DNA from: an uncultured Lachnospiraceae bacterium
Lineage (GTDB): Bacteria; Bacillota; Clostridia; Lachnospirales; Lachnospiraceae
Direction of reading: 5' to 3'
Assembly (NCBI GenBank): GCA_910586015.1
Contig: CAJUGJ010000028.1
Coordinates: 1-32,290, forward strand
DNA: 32,290 nt
Shown here: positions 15,702-24,094 of the stretch, one piece after another
How positions within the stretch are numbered: position 1 is the first letter of the stretch
Layout: each line of letters opens with the position of its first letter
Made by a program: the position numbers and the translations under genes
The notes under the pieces: generated by a model
Seen by the model: the letters and a program-made list of their open reading frames with translations, nothing else
What the model was told of the DNA's origin: nothing
The model's database searches: none

Positions 15702-17027
15702 ATGAATTCAAAACAGGAAGTTAAACATATTATTGGAGAGGTGAAGAGAGGAAGTATTGCAGAGGAATTAGGGGTAGTTTCTGGTGATGAATTAATTCGA
15801 ATTAATGGAAAAAAAATTTTAGATGTATTTGATTATCAATATTTAGTAAATGATGAAAATATCAAGCTTCTAATTCGAAAAGAAAATGGAGAAGAATGGG
15901 AATTAGAAATAGAAAAAGAGTATGATACAGATCTTGGATTAATATTTTTAGATAGTTTTATGGATCTATATCGTTCTTGTAAAAATAAATGTATTTTTTG
16001 TTTTATTGATCAGATGCCTCCTAATATGAGAGAAACTCTATATTTTAAAGATGATGATGCAAGATTATCTTTTTTACAGGGAAATTATATTACAATGACA
16101 AATTTAAGTAATGAGGATATAGAACGAATCTGTACTTATAAACTTTCTCCAATTAATATTTCTATTCATACAATGAACCCAGAACTTCGTTGTAAGATGC
16201 TTAATAATCGATTTGCAGGAGAGGCTTTAAAAATATTAGACAGATTTTACGAAGAAGGACTTACAATGAACGGACAGATTGTCTTATGTAAAGGGTATAA
16301 TGATAAAGAAGAGTTAAATCAAACAATAGAAAAATTGTCAAATTATTTACCCTATTTGCAAAGTGTTTCTGTCGTTCCAGTAGGACTGACAAAATATAGA
16401 GAAGGACTTACTAAATTAGAAAAGTTTACAAATGAGGATGCAAAAGAGGTGATAAAACAAATTGAAACATGGCAAAAAAGATTATTAAAATTATATGGAA
16501 CAAGAATGGTTCATGCCAGTGATGAATGGTATTTAACTGCAAATCTTCCAATTCCAAATGCAGAACAGTATGAGGGATATTTACAATTAGAAAATGGGGT
16601 TGGAATGGTACGACTGCTGTTAGATGAATTTATGGAAACATTAAACAGACTATCTGGTGACGAAAAAATAAGACAGTGTTCTCTTGCAACAGGAGTGTTA
16701 ATCGCTCCAATTCTACAAAAACTGGTACATTGTCTTTGTGAAAAATATCCAAATACAAAAATTAAAATCTATGCAGTTGAAAATGATTTTTTTGGACATG
16801 ATATTACTGTAGCAGGACTTTTAACAGGAAAAGATTTGATAGCACAATTAAAAGGAAAGCCTTTATATGATGTATTGTTACTTCCAAGTGCACTATTGAG
16901 AGCAGAAGAGGAAGTTTTATTAGATGATATTACAGTAAAAGAATTGGAAACTACTTTACAAACTCCAATTCGTATTGTAAAATCAGGTGGAGCACAGTTA
17001 ATTGAAGCAATATTAAAATCATTGTAA
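15702..17027 (+). CDS. DUF512 radical-SAM-like protein with N-terminal PDZ domain
   Basis: A 441-aa protein. The PDZ-like segment at residues ~9-70 (GEVKRGSIAEELGVVSGDEL) is followed by the cysteine cluster C93-x3-C97-x2-C100 in RSCKNKCIFCFIDQMPPNMR, which is the radical SAM [4Fe-4S] motif. The centre shows NISIHTMNPELRCKML and SVSVVPVGLTKYREGL. The C-terminal DUF512 region contains DEWYLTANLPIPNAEQYEGY and ATGVLIAPIL. The reaction is unknown. The gene is found upstream of der in many Clostridia, which suggests a role tied to ribosomes or RNA, but that is inference. The ribosome site is a weak GAGGAA. Confidence 0.9.
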   Translation: MNSKQEVKHIIGEVKRGSIAEELGVVSGDELIRINGKKILDVFDYQYLVNDENIKLLIRKENGEEWELEIEKEYDTDLGLIFLDSFMDLYRSCKNKCIFCFIDQMPPNMRETLYFKDDDARLSFLQGNYITMTNLSNEDIERICTYKLSPINISIHTMNPELRCKMLNNRFAGEALKILDRFYEEGLTMNGQIVLCKGYNDKEELNQTIEKLSNYLPYLQSVSVVPVGLTKYREGLTKLEKFTNEDAKEVIKQIETWQKRLLKLYGTRMVHASDEWYLTANLPIPNAEQYEGYLQLENGVGMVRLLLDEFMETLNRLSGDEKIRQCSLATGVLIAPILQKLVHCLCEKYPNTKIKIYAVENDFFGHDITVAGLLTGKDLIAQLKGKPLYDVLLLPSALLRAEEEVLLDDITVKELETTLQTPIRIVKSGGAQLIEAILKSL

Positions 17028-17035
17028 CAGCTCTG

Positions 17036-17106
17036 CAAGTTTGTGTCTGCGCTGTATTCACAAACTTGTTATATATAATATTTTATACACAAAAAAGCAG
17101 CGCAGA
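17036..17106 (+). ncRNA. Structured leader element, copy A (upstream of der)
   Basis: CAAGTTTGTG (17036-17045) and CACAAACTTG (17059-17068) form a perfect 10-bp hairpin with a 13-nt loop. Loop bases TCTGCGCTGT (17046-17055) are complementary to GCAGCGCAGA (17097-17106), with nine Watson-Crick pairs and one G-U, across an AU-rich 28-nt linker that ends in AAAAAA. The element is followed by AATG. A second copy at 30735-30789 keeps both pairings with compensating changes. No U-tract follows, so it is not an ordinary terminator. It may act as a pseudoknot or as two alternative hairpins. The name and ligand are unknown. Confidence 0.7.
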
Positions 17107-17119
17107 AATGAGATTAGAT

Positions 17120-18442
17120 ATGAGTAAACCAATTGTAGCAGTGGTCGGAAGACCAAATGTAGGGAAATCTACTTTATTTAATGCTTTAGCAGGAGAACGG
17201 ATTTCCATTGTAAAAGATATGCCCGGTGTTACAAGAGATCGAATCTACGCCGATGTCACTTGGTTAAGCCATCAGTTTACTATGATTGATACTGGTGGAA
17301 TAGAGCCAGAAAGTAAAGATAAAATGCTGACTTATATGAGAGAACAGGCACAGGTAGCAATCGAAACTGCCGATGTTATCCTATTTTTAGTTGATGTAAG
17401 ACAGGGATTAACCGATTCGGATCAGAGAGTAGCAGATATATTAAGGCGTTCGAAAAAACCAGTTCTTTTAGTTGTTAATAAAGTAGATCATTTTGAAAAA
17501 TTTATGCCAGATGTCTACGAATTTTACAACCTTGGTATGGGAGATCCAATTCCTATTTCCTCAGCATCTGAATTAGGATTTGGAGAACTCTTAGATGAAA
17601 TTGTAAAGTATTTTGATCCAAAAATGAGCGAGATTACAGAAGATGAACGACCAAGAATTGCCATTGTAGGAAAGCCAAATGTAGGAAAATCTTCAATTAT
17701 TAATCGTGTATTAGGAGAAAATAGAGTTATTGTTTCTGATATTGCAGGAACAACAAGGGATGCCATAGATACTGCTGTAGTACATGAAGGTAAAGAATAT
17801 ATTTTTATTGATACAGCAGGTCTTCGAAGAAAAAGTAAAATCAAGGAAGAGATTGAACAGTATAGTATAATTCGTACAGTAAGTGCTATTGAACGAGCAG
17901 ATATTGTTATAGTGGTTATTGATGCAAATGAAGGAGTAACAGAACAAGATGCTAAAATTACAGGAATTGCTCATGATAGAGGAAAGGGAATTATCATAGC
18001 AGTAAATAAATGGGATTCTATTGAAAAGAATGATAAGACAATTTATAAGCATACAGAAAAAATTCGAGAAATTCTTTCTTTTGTTCCTTATGCAGAGATT
18101 CTTTTTATTTCAGCAGTAACTGGTCAAAGAATCAATCGATTATTTGATTCGATTGAGATAGTAATTCAAAATCAAAATCTTAGAATTGCTACAGGAGTAC
18201 TCAATGAAATTTTAATGGAGGCACTTGCTATGCAGCAACCGCCTTCCGATAAGGGAAAACGGCTTAAAATTTACTATATGACACAAATTGCTGTAAAGCC
18301 TCCAACTTTTGTTATCTTTGTTAATGATAAAGAATTGATGCACTTTTCCTATACAAGATATTTAGAAAATAAGATTAGGGAAGCGTTTGGATTTTCTGGA
18401 ACTTCACTCAAGTTTATTGTTCGAGAAAAAAGAGAAAAATAA
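17120..18442 (+). CDS. der: Ribosome assembly GTPase Der (EngA)
   Basis: A 440-aa protein with two tandem GTPase domains, which matures the 50S subunit and binds 23S rRNA. Domain 1 has VVGRPNVGKSTLFN, DTGGIEP and VNKVD. Domain 2 has IVGKPNVGKSSIIN, DTAGLRRKSK and VNKWDSIEKND. The C-terminal KH-like domain includes PPSDKGKRLKIYYMTQ and KPPTFVIFVN. The start MSKPIVAVVG at 17120 fits the family. An in-frame ATG at 17108 would add four residues and coincides with the ATG conserved at the end of the structured leader. No strong Shine-Dalgarno precedes either, unlike most genes here, so translation may depend on the leader. Confidence 0.96.
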   Translation: MSKPIVAVVGRPNVGKSTLFNALAGERISIVKDMPGVTRDRIYADVTWLSHQFTMIDTGGIEPESKDKMLTYMREQAQVAIETADVILFLVDVRQGLTDSDQRVADILRRSKKPVLLVVNKVDHFEKFMPDVYEFYNLGMGDPIPISSASELGFGELLDEIVKYFDPKMSEITEDERPRIAIVGKPNVGKSSIINRVLGENRVIVSDIAGTTRDAIDTAVVHEGKEYIFIDTAGLRRKSKIKEEIEQYSIIRTVSAIERADIVIVVIDANEGVTEQDAKITGIAHDRGKGIIIAVNKWDSIEKNDKTIYKHTEKIREILSFVPYAEILFISAVTGQRINRLFDSIEIVIQNQNLRIATGVLNEILMEALAMQQPPSDKGKRLKIYYMTQIAVKPPTFVIFVNDKELMHFSYTRYLENKIREAFGFSGTSLKFIVREKREK

Positions 18443-18456
18443 AGTGGAGGGTGTTT

Positions 18457-19098
18457 ATGTTAATTCGAATTATCATTTGTCTGGCAGTTGGATATGGATG
18501 TGGCTGCATTTCAACAGGATATTTAATTGGAAAAGCAAATCATATTGATATTAGAGATTATGGAAGCGGAAATGTAGGAACGACGAATGCTCTGCGAACT
18601 CTTGGTTGGAAGGCAGGCGCATTAACGTATTTAGGTGATTTTTTAAAAGCAGTACTTCCTATTCTTTTGATACAAAATTTTATTTTTAGTGATCTGCCAG
18701 AAGCTAAGATGTTGGGATTGTATACAGGACTTGGAGTAATGCTTGGACATAATTATCCGTTTTGGCTGCATTTTAAAGGAGGCAAGGGAATTGCTGTAAC
18801 AACAGGTGTAATGGCAGCATTTGATCCTTTGATTATTCCATTCTTTATTGTGTTATTTGCAGCAGCAGTTTGGTTTACAAAGTATGTTTCGGTTGGTTCT
18901 CTTTGTGTGGCAGTATTTTTTCCGATTTGGATTGTAATTCGTCATCCCGAAGATCTACATATGCTGATACTCGGACTGATTTTTATGGGTTTTGCGTTTA
19001 TTCGGCATAAAGATAATTTGAAACGACTTAAAAATAAAACAGAAAATAAGATTGGGCAAAAGGTAAAGATAGAGGGAAAAAAGGAGGAAAACGGATGA
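18457..19098 (+). CDS. plsY: Acyl-phosphate:glycerol-3-phosphate acyltransferase PlsY
   Basis: A 213-aa integral membrane enzyme with about five hydrophobic segments. It acylates the sn-1 position of glycerol-3-phosphate using acyl-phosphate, the first step of phospholipid synthesis. The three family motifs are visible: GCGCISTGYLIGK, DYGSGNVGTTNALRTLG and LGHNYPFWLHFKGGKGIA. A charged cytosolic C-terminal tail follows. The ATG at 18457 is chosen because GTGGAGGG lies just before it; the frame is open slightly further upstream from a GTG. It overlaps gpsA by 4 bp (ATGA), so it is coupled to the enzyme that makes its substrate. Confidence 0.95.
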   Translation: MLIRIIICLAVGYGCGCISTGYLIGKANHIDIRDYGSGNVGTTNALRTLGWKAGALTYLGDFLKAVLPILLIQNFIFSDLPEAKMLGLYTGLGVMLGHNYPFWLHFKGGKGIAVTTGVMAAFDPLIIPFFIVLFAAAVWFTKYVSVGSLCVAVFFPIWIVIRHPEDLHMLILGLIFMGFAFIRHKDNLKRLKNKTENKIGQKVKIEGKKEENG

Positions 19099-20102
19099 AG
19101 GTTAGTATTTTGGGAGCAGGAACATGGGGAACAGCATTATCTATCTTATTAGCAAATAATGGACATGAAGTAGCTTTATGGTCTAAGTTGTCCCATGAGG
19201 TTGAGGCATTAAATACAAATAGAACAAATTTAGTAAATCTTCCGGGTGCAAGTCTTCCAAAACAGGTAATTGTAACAAAGGATCTAGAGGAAGTATTAAA
19301 GGAGCCAGATTTAATTGTATTTTCTGTAGCCTCTCCATTTGTGAGATCTACTGCAAAATTGGCAGCACCTTTCATTAAAAAAGGACAAAGAATTGTCAAT
19401 GTTGCAAAAGGAATTGAAGAAGCCACATTAGATACCTTAGCAAACGTATTAAAAACAGAATTGCCACAGGCAGATATTGCAGTTATGTCAGGACCAAGTC
19501 ATGCGGAAGAAGTCAGCAGAGCAATTCCAACGACTTGTGTAGTTGGAGCATCTACAAAAGAAACTGCAGTGATGATTCAAGATATTTTTATGTCAGAAAA
19601 TTTTAGAGTTTATACCAGTCCTGATATGATTGGAATTGAATTAGGAGGCTCTTTAAAAAATGTAATTGCTCTTGCAGCAGGAGTAGCAGATGGTTTGGGT
19701 TTTGGAGATAATACAAAAGCTGCATTAATGACACGTGGAATTGCTGAAATTGCAAGACTTGGAATGAAAATGGGAGGAAAATATCAAACCTTTGCTGGAC
19801 TTTCGGGTGTTGGAGATCTTTTCGTTACCTGTTCAAGTCGTCATAGCCGAAACCGAAATGCAGGATTTTTCATTGGACAGGGATATTCTGTAGAAGAGGC
19901 ATTAAAGAAAGTAAATCAAGCAGTTGAAGGAGTATATTCTGCGAAAGCGGCACTGGCACTTGCTAAAAAATATGAAGTAGAGATGCCAATTGTAGAACAG
20001 ATTAATTTAGTATTATTTGAAGGAAAATCAGCAAAAACAGCCGTGTCGGATCTGTTACTTCGAGATAAAACACAAGAATATATGGTATTAGAATGGAATT
20101 AA
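19095..20102 (+). CDS. gpsA: Glycerol-3-phosphate dehydrogenase [NAD(P)+]
   Basis: A 335-aa cytosolic enzyme that reduces dihydroxyacetone phosphate to sn-glycerol-3-phosphate, the PlsY substrate. The nucleotide-binding motif SILGAGTWGTALSILLANNG is at the N-terminus. VMSGPSHAEEV (~132-142) and the catalytic-lysine region IELGGSLKNVIALAAGV (~184-200) are clear, as are LSGVGDLFVTCSSRHSRNR and the C-terminal YEVEMPIVEQI. AAAGGAGGAAAA in the end of plsY is its ribosome site. A long perfect hairpin terminates the operon. Confidence 0.97.
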   Translation: MKVSILGAGTWGTALSILLANNGHEVALWSKLSHEVEALNTNRTNLVNLPGASLPKQVIVTKDLEEVLKEPDLIVFSVASPFVRSTAKLAAPFIKKGQRIVNVAKGIEEATLDTLANVLKTELPQADIAVMSGPSHAEEVSRAIPTTCVVGASTKETAVMIQDIFMSENFRVYTSPDMIGIELGGSLKNVIALAAGVADGLGFGDNTKAALMTRGIAEIARLGMKMGGKYQTFAGLSGVGDLFVTCSSRHSRNRNAGFFIGQGYSVEEALKKVNQAVEGVYSAKAALALAKKYEVEMPIVEQINLVLFEGKSAKTAVSDLLLRDKTQEYMVLEWN

Positions 20103-20155
20103 AGAATAGTCAGTCGTATTAAGAAAATTTAATACGACTGACTATTCTTTTTATT
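20101..20155. terminator. Bidirectional terminator between gpsA and the DUF5050 gene
   Basis: Perfect 22-bp arms (20101-20122 and 20129-20150) with a 6-nt loop lie between convergent genes. Ts follow on the plus side (CTTTTTATTTTT region), and the complementary arm starts TTT for the minus side. Confidence 0.92.
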
Positions 20156-21182
20156 TTTCAAGTATAGGGGCAGTAAAAGTACTTAAAACACCTGTAGCAG
20201 TATTTAGTAAATAAGTAGTAGTTTCATTAAAATCTCTAAAAAATACATAGTTTTCAATGACATGTATATTTTTATAATTTCCCTCTAAAATAGTTTTTTG
20301 TGTTCCAGTAGTAAGATCCATACAGGCAATCCGATTATTAGATCCACCATCGATTTGATAATATAACATTGTTCCATCTTCACTGATATTATAAGTAGAA
20401 CAAAATTCATTGACTAAGATTTCATGTTCTGTTCCATCAAAACTCATACGACAGATAGCATATCCATCAGAAAGAGAGATATAATAAATACCATTCTCTG
20501 TAGTGATTGGAAGATAACAATTTCCAGCATACCAAGTTTGAACGAATTCAGTAGAAAGATCCATTGTATAAATATAGTGATTAACAGAACCCGATCCTGT
20601 AGCAAAATATAGAGATTGATTCCATACACAAGCAGGGAGAATATTTTCTTTTAATAGTAATTTTCTGTTTCTTCCATCAATATTTACTTTATATAAAAAT
20701 AATCCTTCTTTTTTATTATAGTCCTGATAATATACCGTATTACCTGCTAAAAGACTACATCCAGCAGGATTACTACTCAATGTTTTACTATGTTTTCCAT
20801 CTTTATTAATACGATAAAGACCATATGTATAGGATAAAAAGACCCCTTCAATTTCACTTTTTTTCTTCCAGTTTTGTCTGGAATAATAGATATAGTTTTC
20901 ATCTGTATTAATATAACAGGCTTTGTCTGTATGAAGTTTCTTTACTTCAGAAAAATTCATATTCATACTATAAAGTGCTCCATCATCATTCATATTACTA
21001 AAATAAATGGTATCTTCTTGTTTACAAAATAAACCACCATTATATAGATTACCAGCACTGTTGCCAAGAACAAATTCTTTATTATAAAGTGTTTTTGTAT
21101 TAAGACGATATAAAAAATAGCAACAAGTAATAATACAAGCAATACCAACAACAATAAGAAATGATTTTAATTTTTTATTCAC
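20151..21182 (-). CDS. DUF5050 beta-propeller protein with N-terminal membrane anchor
   Basis: A 343-aa protein. A basic start (MNKKLKSF) and a hydrophobic segment (residues ~8-25) anchor it, with the rest outside. The outer part has repeated ~45-residue units with IYFSNMNDDGALYSMN, YIYYSRQN, VYYQDYNKKEGLFLYK, LYFATGSGSVNHYIY and MLYYQIDGGSNNRIACMD. These are the YY/YF-rich blades of the DUF5050 (LDL-receptor-like propeller) family. Function is unknown; sensing or binding at the cell surface is possible. The start is GTG at 21182. The only strong ribosome site (AAAGGAGG, 21226-21219) is 36 bases upstream, separated by a small hairpin. An in-frame stop lies between them, so no earlier start can be used. 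Confidence 0.82.
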   Translation of the reverse strand: MNKKLKSFLIVVGIACIITCCYFLYRLNTKTLYNKEFVLGNSAGNLYNGGLFCKQEDTIYFSNMNDDGALYSMNMNFSEVKKLHTDKACYINTDENYIYYSRQNWKKKSEIEGVFLSYTYGLYRINKDGKHSKTLSSNPAGCSLLAGNTVYYQDYNKKEGLFLYKVNIDGRNRKLLLKENILPACVWNQSLYFATGSGSVNHYIYTMDLSTEFVQTWYAGNCYLPITTENGIYYISLSDGYAICRMSFDGTEHEILVNEFCSTYNISEDGTMLYYQIDGGSNNRIACMDLTTGTQKTILEGNYKNIHVIENYVFFRDFNETTTYLLNTATGVLSTFTAPILEK

Positions 21183-21189
21183 GATATAT

Positions 21190-21226
21190 CCAGCAGGGAA
21201 ACTCTATCCCAGTGGTAACCTCCTTT
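21190..21226 (-). promoter_or_regulatory. Hairpin between the Shine-Dalgarno site and the GTG start of the DUF5050 gene
   Basis: On the minus strand AAAGGAGG (21226-21219) is followed by TTA, then CCACTGGGA (21215-21207), a short loop and TTCCCTGCTGG (21200-21190), then ATATATC and GTG. CCA/TGG and GGGA/TCCC can pair, which would leave about 10 unpaired bases between the site and the start codon. Confidence 0.5.
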
Positions 21227-21253
21227 CTATCAATAAATGAAAATTCTAATTTT

Positions 21254-21282
21254 ATTATAGTTGGTTTTTATAGAATATGCAA
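21254..21282 (-). promoter_or_regulatory. Promoter of the DUF5050 gene
   Basis: On the minus strand: TTGCAT (21282-21277), a 17-bp spacer and TATAAT (21259-21254). Confidence 0.75.
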
Positions 21283-21317
21283 GAGATGCTATATACCTAC
21301 ATTTTTTATGAAAAATA

Positions 21318-21346
21318 TTGCAAAACAAAGATAGGACAGGTATAAT
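21318..21346 (+). promoter_or_regulatory. Promoter of pheA
   Basis: TTGCAA at 21318-21323, a 17-bp spacer and TATAAT at 21341-21346. It diverges from the DUF5050 promoter, with 35 bp between the two -35 boxes. No T-box or leader peptide was seen downstream. Confidence 0.75.
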
Positions 21347-21388
21347 AAAAAAATAAATTAGAATGGATTTTAAGGGAGTGAAAAGAGA

Positions 21389-22534
21389 TTGGTTGATTTA
21401 AAAGAAAGCAGAGAAAAATTAGATCGAATTGATACTCAGATTGTAGAATTATTTGAAGAGAGAATGAAGATTGTAAAAGATGTTGCAGAATATAAAATTT
21501 CGACAGGAAAACCTGTATTAGATAAAGAACGGGAAAAAAAGAAGTTGGAATCTGTTTGTTCGATGGCAGATAATGAATTTAACCGTCATGGTATTTTCGA
21601 GCTGTTTACACAACTTCTTTCTATCAGCCGAAAGCTCCAATATTCAATGTTACATACAAAAGCAATGGGAACCAATTTTTTACCAGTAGAAACATTAACA
21701 TTAAAACCAGATTTTAATGTAGTTTACTTTGGAACAGAAGGTTCTTATACAGAACAGGCAACACAAGAGTATTTTGGAGAAACAGTAAATCGCTTTTCAG
21801 CAGAAACATTTCGAGATGTGATGGCAGCAGTAAAAGAAGGACGTGCAGATTATGGAGTATTACCAATTGAAAATACTACTACAGGGGGAATTACTGACAG
21901 CTATGATCTTCTTGTTGAGTTTGACAATTATATTATTGCAGAACATATATTAAAAGTAAATCAGGCTTTATTAGGACTTCCAGGAACTTCTCTTTCAGAA
22001 CTTAAAAGCGTTTATTCTCATCCACAGGGTTTGTTACAGAGCAGGAAATATTTAGAAAATTATCCTAATATTAAGACAATAGAATGTAGTAGTACAGCAG
22101 CAGCAGCAAAAAAAGTTTTTATTGATCAAGATAAAACACAGGCAGCAGTAGCTGGAATTCAGGCAGCAAAGACTTATCATCTAGAGGTACTCGCCTCAAA
22201 TATCAATCATGAACAAGGAAATTCTACTCGTTTTATTATTATAACAAACAAAAAAATTTTTCTAAAAAACTCAGATAAGGTAAGTATTTGTTTTTCTATA
22301 CCACATCAAAGTGGAAGTCTTTATACTATGTTATCGCATATTATTTATAATAACCTAAATATGACAAAAATTGAATCCAGACCATTACCAGGAAGAAATT
22401 TTGAATATCGATTTTTTGTTGATTTTGAGGGTAATTTTGGAGAGGCATCTGTAAATAATACATTAGACGGGATTCTGGCAGAAGCATTAGAATTAAAAGT
22501 GTTAGGAAATTATCCAACTGTAATAGAAAAGTAA
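21389..22534 (+). CDS. pheA: Bifunctional chorismate mutase/prephenate dehydratase (P-protein)
   Basis: A 381-aa enzyme of phenylalanine synthesis: chorismate to prephenate to phenylpyruvate. The chorismate mutase domain (residues 1-~88) shows LDRIDTQIVELFEERM. The prephenate dehydratase domain (~109-290) shows YFGTEGSYTEQA, GVLPIENTTTGGITDSYDLL and NSTRFIII. The C-terminal ACT domain (~295-375) has SGSLYTMLSHI and IESRPLPGRNFEYRFFVD; the ESRP motif is the phenylalanine-binding site, so feedback inhibition is expected. The start is TTG at 21389 behind AGGGAG. Many Firmicutes have separate mutase and dehydratase; the fused form is common in Lachnospiraceae. Confidence 0.95.
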   Translation: MVDLKESREKLDRIDTQIVELFEERMKIVKDVAEYKISTGKPVLDKEREKKKLESVCSMADNEFNRHGIFELFTQLLSISRKLQYSMLHTKAMGTNFLPVETLTLKPDFNVVYFGTEGSYTEQATQEYFGETVNRFSAETFRDVMAAVKEGRADYGVLPIENTTTGGITDSYDLLVEFDNYIIAEHILKVNQALLGLPGTSLSELKSVYSHPQGLLQSRKYLENYPNIKTIECSSTAAAAKKVFIDQDKTQAAVAGIQAAKTYHLEVLASNINHEQGNSTRFIIITNKKIFLKNSDKVSICFSIPHQSGSLYTMLSHIIYNNLNMTKIESRPLPGRNFEYRFFVDFEGNFGEASVNNTLDGILAEALELKVLGNYPTVIEK

Positions 22535-22568
22535 TTGTTCAAAATTTTTTCAAATTTGCATCACAATT

Positions 22569-22596
22569 CTTACAAACTTTTTATTTATGATATAGT
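22569..22596 (+). promoter_or_regulatory. Possible promoter of htrA
   Basis: CTTACA at 22569-22574, a 16-bp spacer and TATAGT at 22591-22596. The match is moderate. No CIRCE or other stress operator was recognised in the gap. Confidence 0.4.
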
Positions 22597-22641
22597 CATA
22601 AAGTTGATACAAGATAAGCAGATTTGAAAGGAGCGATTGTT

Positions 22642-23976
22642 ATGTATGAAGAAGAAAATAAAGATAGATTAAATCCTTTTGAGGAACAAAAAACACAGTG
22701 GTCAGAGGACATTTTTATTGAAAATACAGTTATTACAGATGAGCCAAAATTAAAAAAGAAAAAGTCACATAAACTTTTAAAGAAAGGTACAATCCTTGTT
22801 GCTTCAGCCGCGGTTTTTGGACTAGTATCTGGGGTTTGTTTTCAGGCAGTCAACAATTCCAAGCAGACAAACGGAAATGTTTCTCTTGGTTTAGTAAATG
22901 AAGAGGATACGAATATAAATGGTGATTTTTCCATTGGAGATGAAAATGGAGATGCACAAGTAGTATCAACAGGAAATGGAAAGGTAACAATGACTGATTT
23001 TTCAGAGGTTATTGCAAATGTTATGCCTTCCATTGTTGCAATTAATTGTAGCGGTTTTCAGACACAGTATGATTTCTTCGGACGTGGTGTTGAAGAAGAA
23101 GTATCAGGAAGTGGTTCAGGAATTATTATTGGACAAAGTGATACAGAAATTTTGATTGCAACAAATAATCATGTAGTTTCAGGAGCTAATACAATTCAGA
23201 TTGTTTTTGATGATAATTCTACAGCACAGGCAACCATCAAAGGAACAGAACCTTCTTCAGATTTAGCAGTTGTTTCTGTAAAGATTCAAGATTTAAGTGA
23301 AGAAACAATGAAAAATATCAAAATTGCTGCCCTTGGAGATTCCGAACAGGTCAAGGTTGGTGAGATGGCAATTGCAATCGGAAATGCACTAGGATATGGA
23401 CAGTCGAGTACGATTGGTTGGATTAGTGCTTTAAATAGAGAAGTAGTAGTAGATGATGTTACTTTAAAATTAATACAGACAGATGCTGCCATTAATCCGG
23501 GAAACAGTGGAGGTGCATTATTAAATGCAAGAGGAGAAGTAATAGGTATTAATTCTGTAAAGTATGCGGATACCGATGTAGAAGGAATTGGATATGCCAT
23601 TCCAATCTCTGATGCGATTCCAATTTTAAATGATTTAATGAATCGTGAAAAGTTACAAGAAGATGAAAAAGGATATCTAGGTATTATCAATAGAGCAGAT
23701 ATTACAGAGTCTTTCTCTGAAAGCTTTAATATACCAGTTGGTGTTTATATCCATGAAGTACAAAGCGATTCTCCAGCAGAAGAAGCAGGATTACACCGTG
23801 GGGATATTATCATAAAAATCAAAGGAAGAGCAGTAGAAACAAAGAAAGATTTAGAGAACGTTCTCAATTATACAAAGGCAGGTACCACCGTAGAATTGAC
23901 TATAATGCAATTACAACAGGGAATGTATGTAGAAAGAACAATCAATGTTACATTGGGAAAACGCCCAGTACAATAA
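22642..23976 (+). CDS. htrA: HtrA-like serine protease with PDZ domain
   Basis: A 444-aa membrane-anchored protease for quality control of exported proteins. A cytosolic N-terminus (~47 residues) precedes one membrane segment (~50-70) and an acidic Asn/Gly-rich linker. The trypsin-like domain has the triad His177 (ATNNHVVSG), Asp207 (SSDLAVV) and Ser289 (NPGNSGGALL). One PDZ domain follows (~345-440: LGIINRADI, VQSDSPAEEAGLHRGDIIIK). The ATG at 22642 is chosen because AAAGGAGCG lies before it; the frame is open from a TTG that overlaps this site. A long purine/pyrimidine hairpin terminates it. Confidence 0.95.
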   Translation: MYEEENKDRLNPFEEQKTQWSEDIFIENTVITDEPKLKKKKSHKLLKKGTILVASAAVFGLVSGVCFQAVNNSKQTNGNVSLGLVNEEDTNINGDFSIGDENGDAQVVSTGNGKVTMTDFSEVIANVMPSIVAINCSGFQTQYDFFGRGVEEEVSGSGSGIIIGQSDTEILIATNNHVVSGANTIQIVFDDNSTAQATIKGTEPSSDLAVVSVKIQDLSEETMKNIKIAALGDSEQVKVGEMAIAIGNALGYGQSSTIGWISALNREVVVDDVTLKLIQTDAAINPGNSGGALLNARGEVIGINSVKYADTDVEGIGYAIPISDAIPILNDLMNREKLQEDEKGYLGIINRADITESFSESFNIPVGVYIHEVQSDSPAEEAGLHRGDIIIKIKGRAVETKKDLENVLNYTKAGTTVELTIMQLQQGMYVERTINVTLGKRPVQ

Positions 23977-23988
23977 ATAGAAGAGAAG

Positions 23989-24028
23989 AAGAAAAGAAGA
24001 AGGATAAAATCCTTCTTCTTTTCTTTTA
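23989..24028 (+). terminator. Terminator after htrA
   Basis: 17-bp arms (23989-24005 and 24009-24025), made of AAGAAG-type purines paired with pyrimidines, close a 3-nt loop and run into Ts. Confidence 0.85.
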
Positions 24029-24039
24029 AAATATTATTC

Positions 24040-24068
24040 TTGCGGTCAAAATAATGAGATGGTATAAT
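24040..24068 (+). promoter_or_regulatory. Promoter of the ABC transporter operon
   Basis: TTGCGG at 24040-24045, a 17-bp spacer and TATAAT at 24063-24068, 27 bases before the permease ATG. Confidence 0.7.
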
Positions 24069-24094
24069 AAGGCTATATAAAAAGGGAGAAGAAA

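Noticed and set aside
17063..17079. A promoter in the AU-rich linker of the der leader (TATAAT at 17074-17079)
   Set aside because: No -35 box at acceptable spacing; the -10-like bases fit an AU linker.
17066..17119. Longer Der protein starting at 17066
   Set aside because: The added residues lie within the structured leader, do not resemble Der and have no ribosome site; the family begins at MSKPIV.
20128..20146. Sequence TAATACGACTGACTATT, close to the T7 phage promoter core
   Set aside because: It is one arm of the perfect 22-bp terminator hairpin after gpsA, two core bases differ from the T7 consensus, and no phage polymerase or phage gene is nearby. Treated as coincidence.
21283..21388. 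T-box or attenuator leader before pheA
   Set aside because: The leader after the promoter is only ~35 bases and has no T-box sequence, Phe-rich peptide or terminator.
22535..22568. AT-rich inverted repeat after pheA as a terminator
   Set aside because: Arms are about 6 bp with a loop near 28 nt and no T-run follows; too weak to call.
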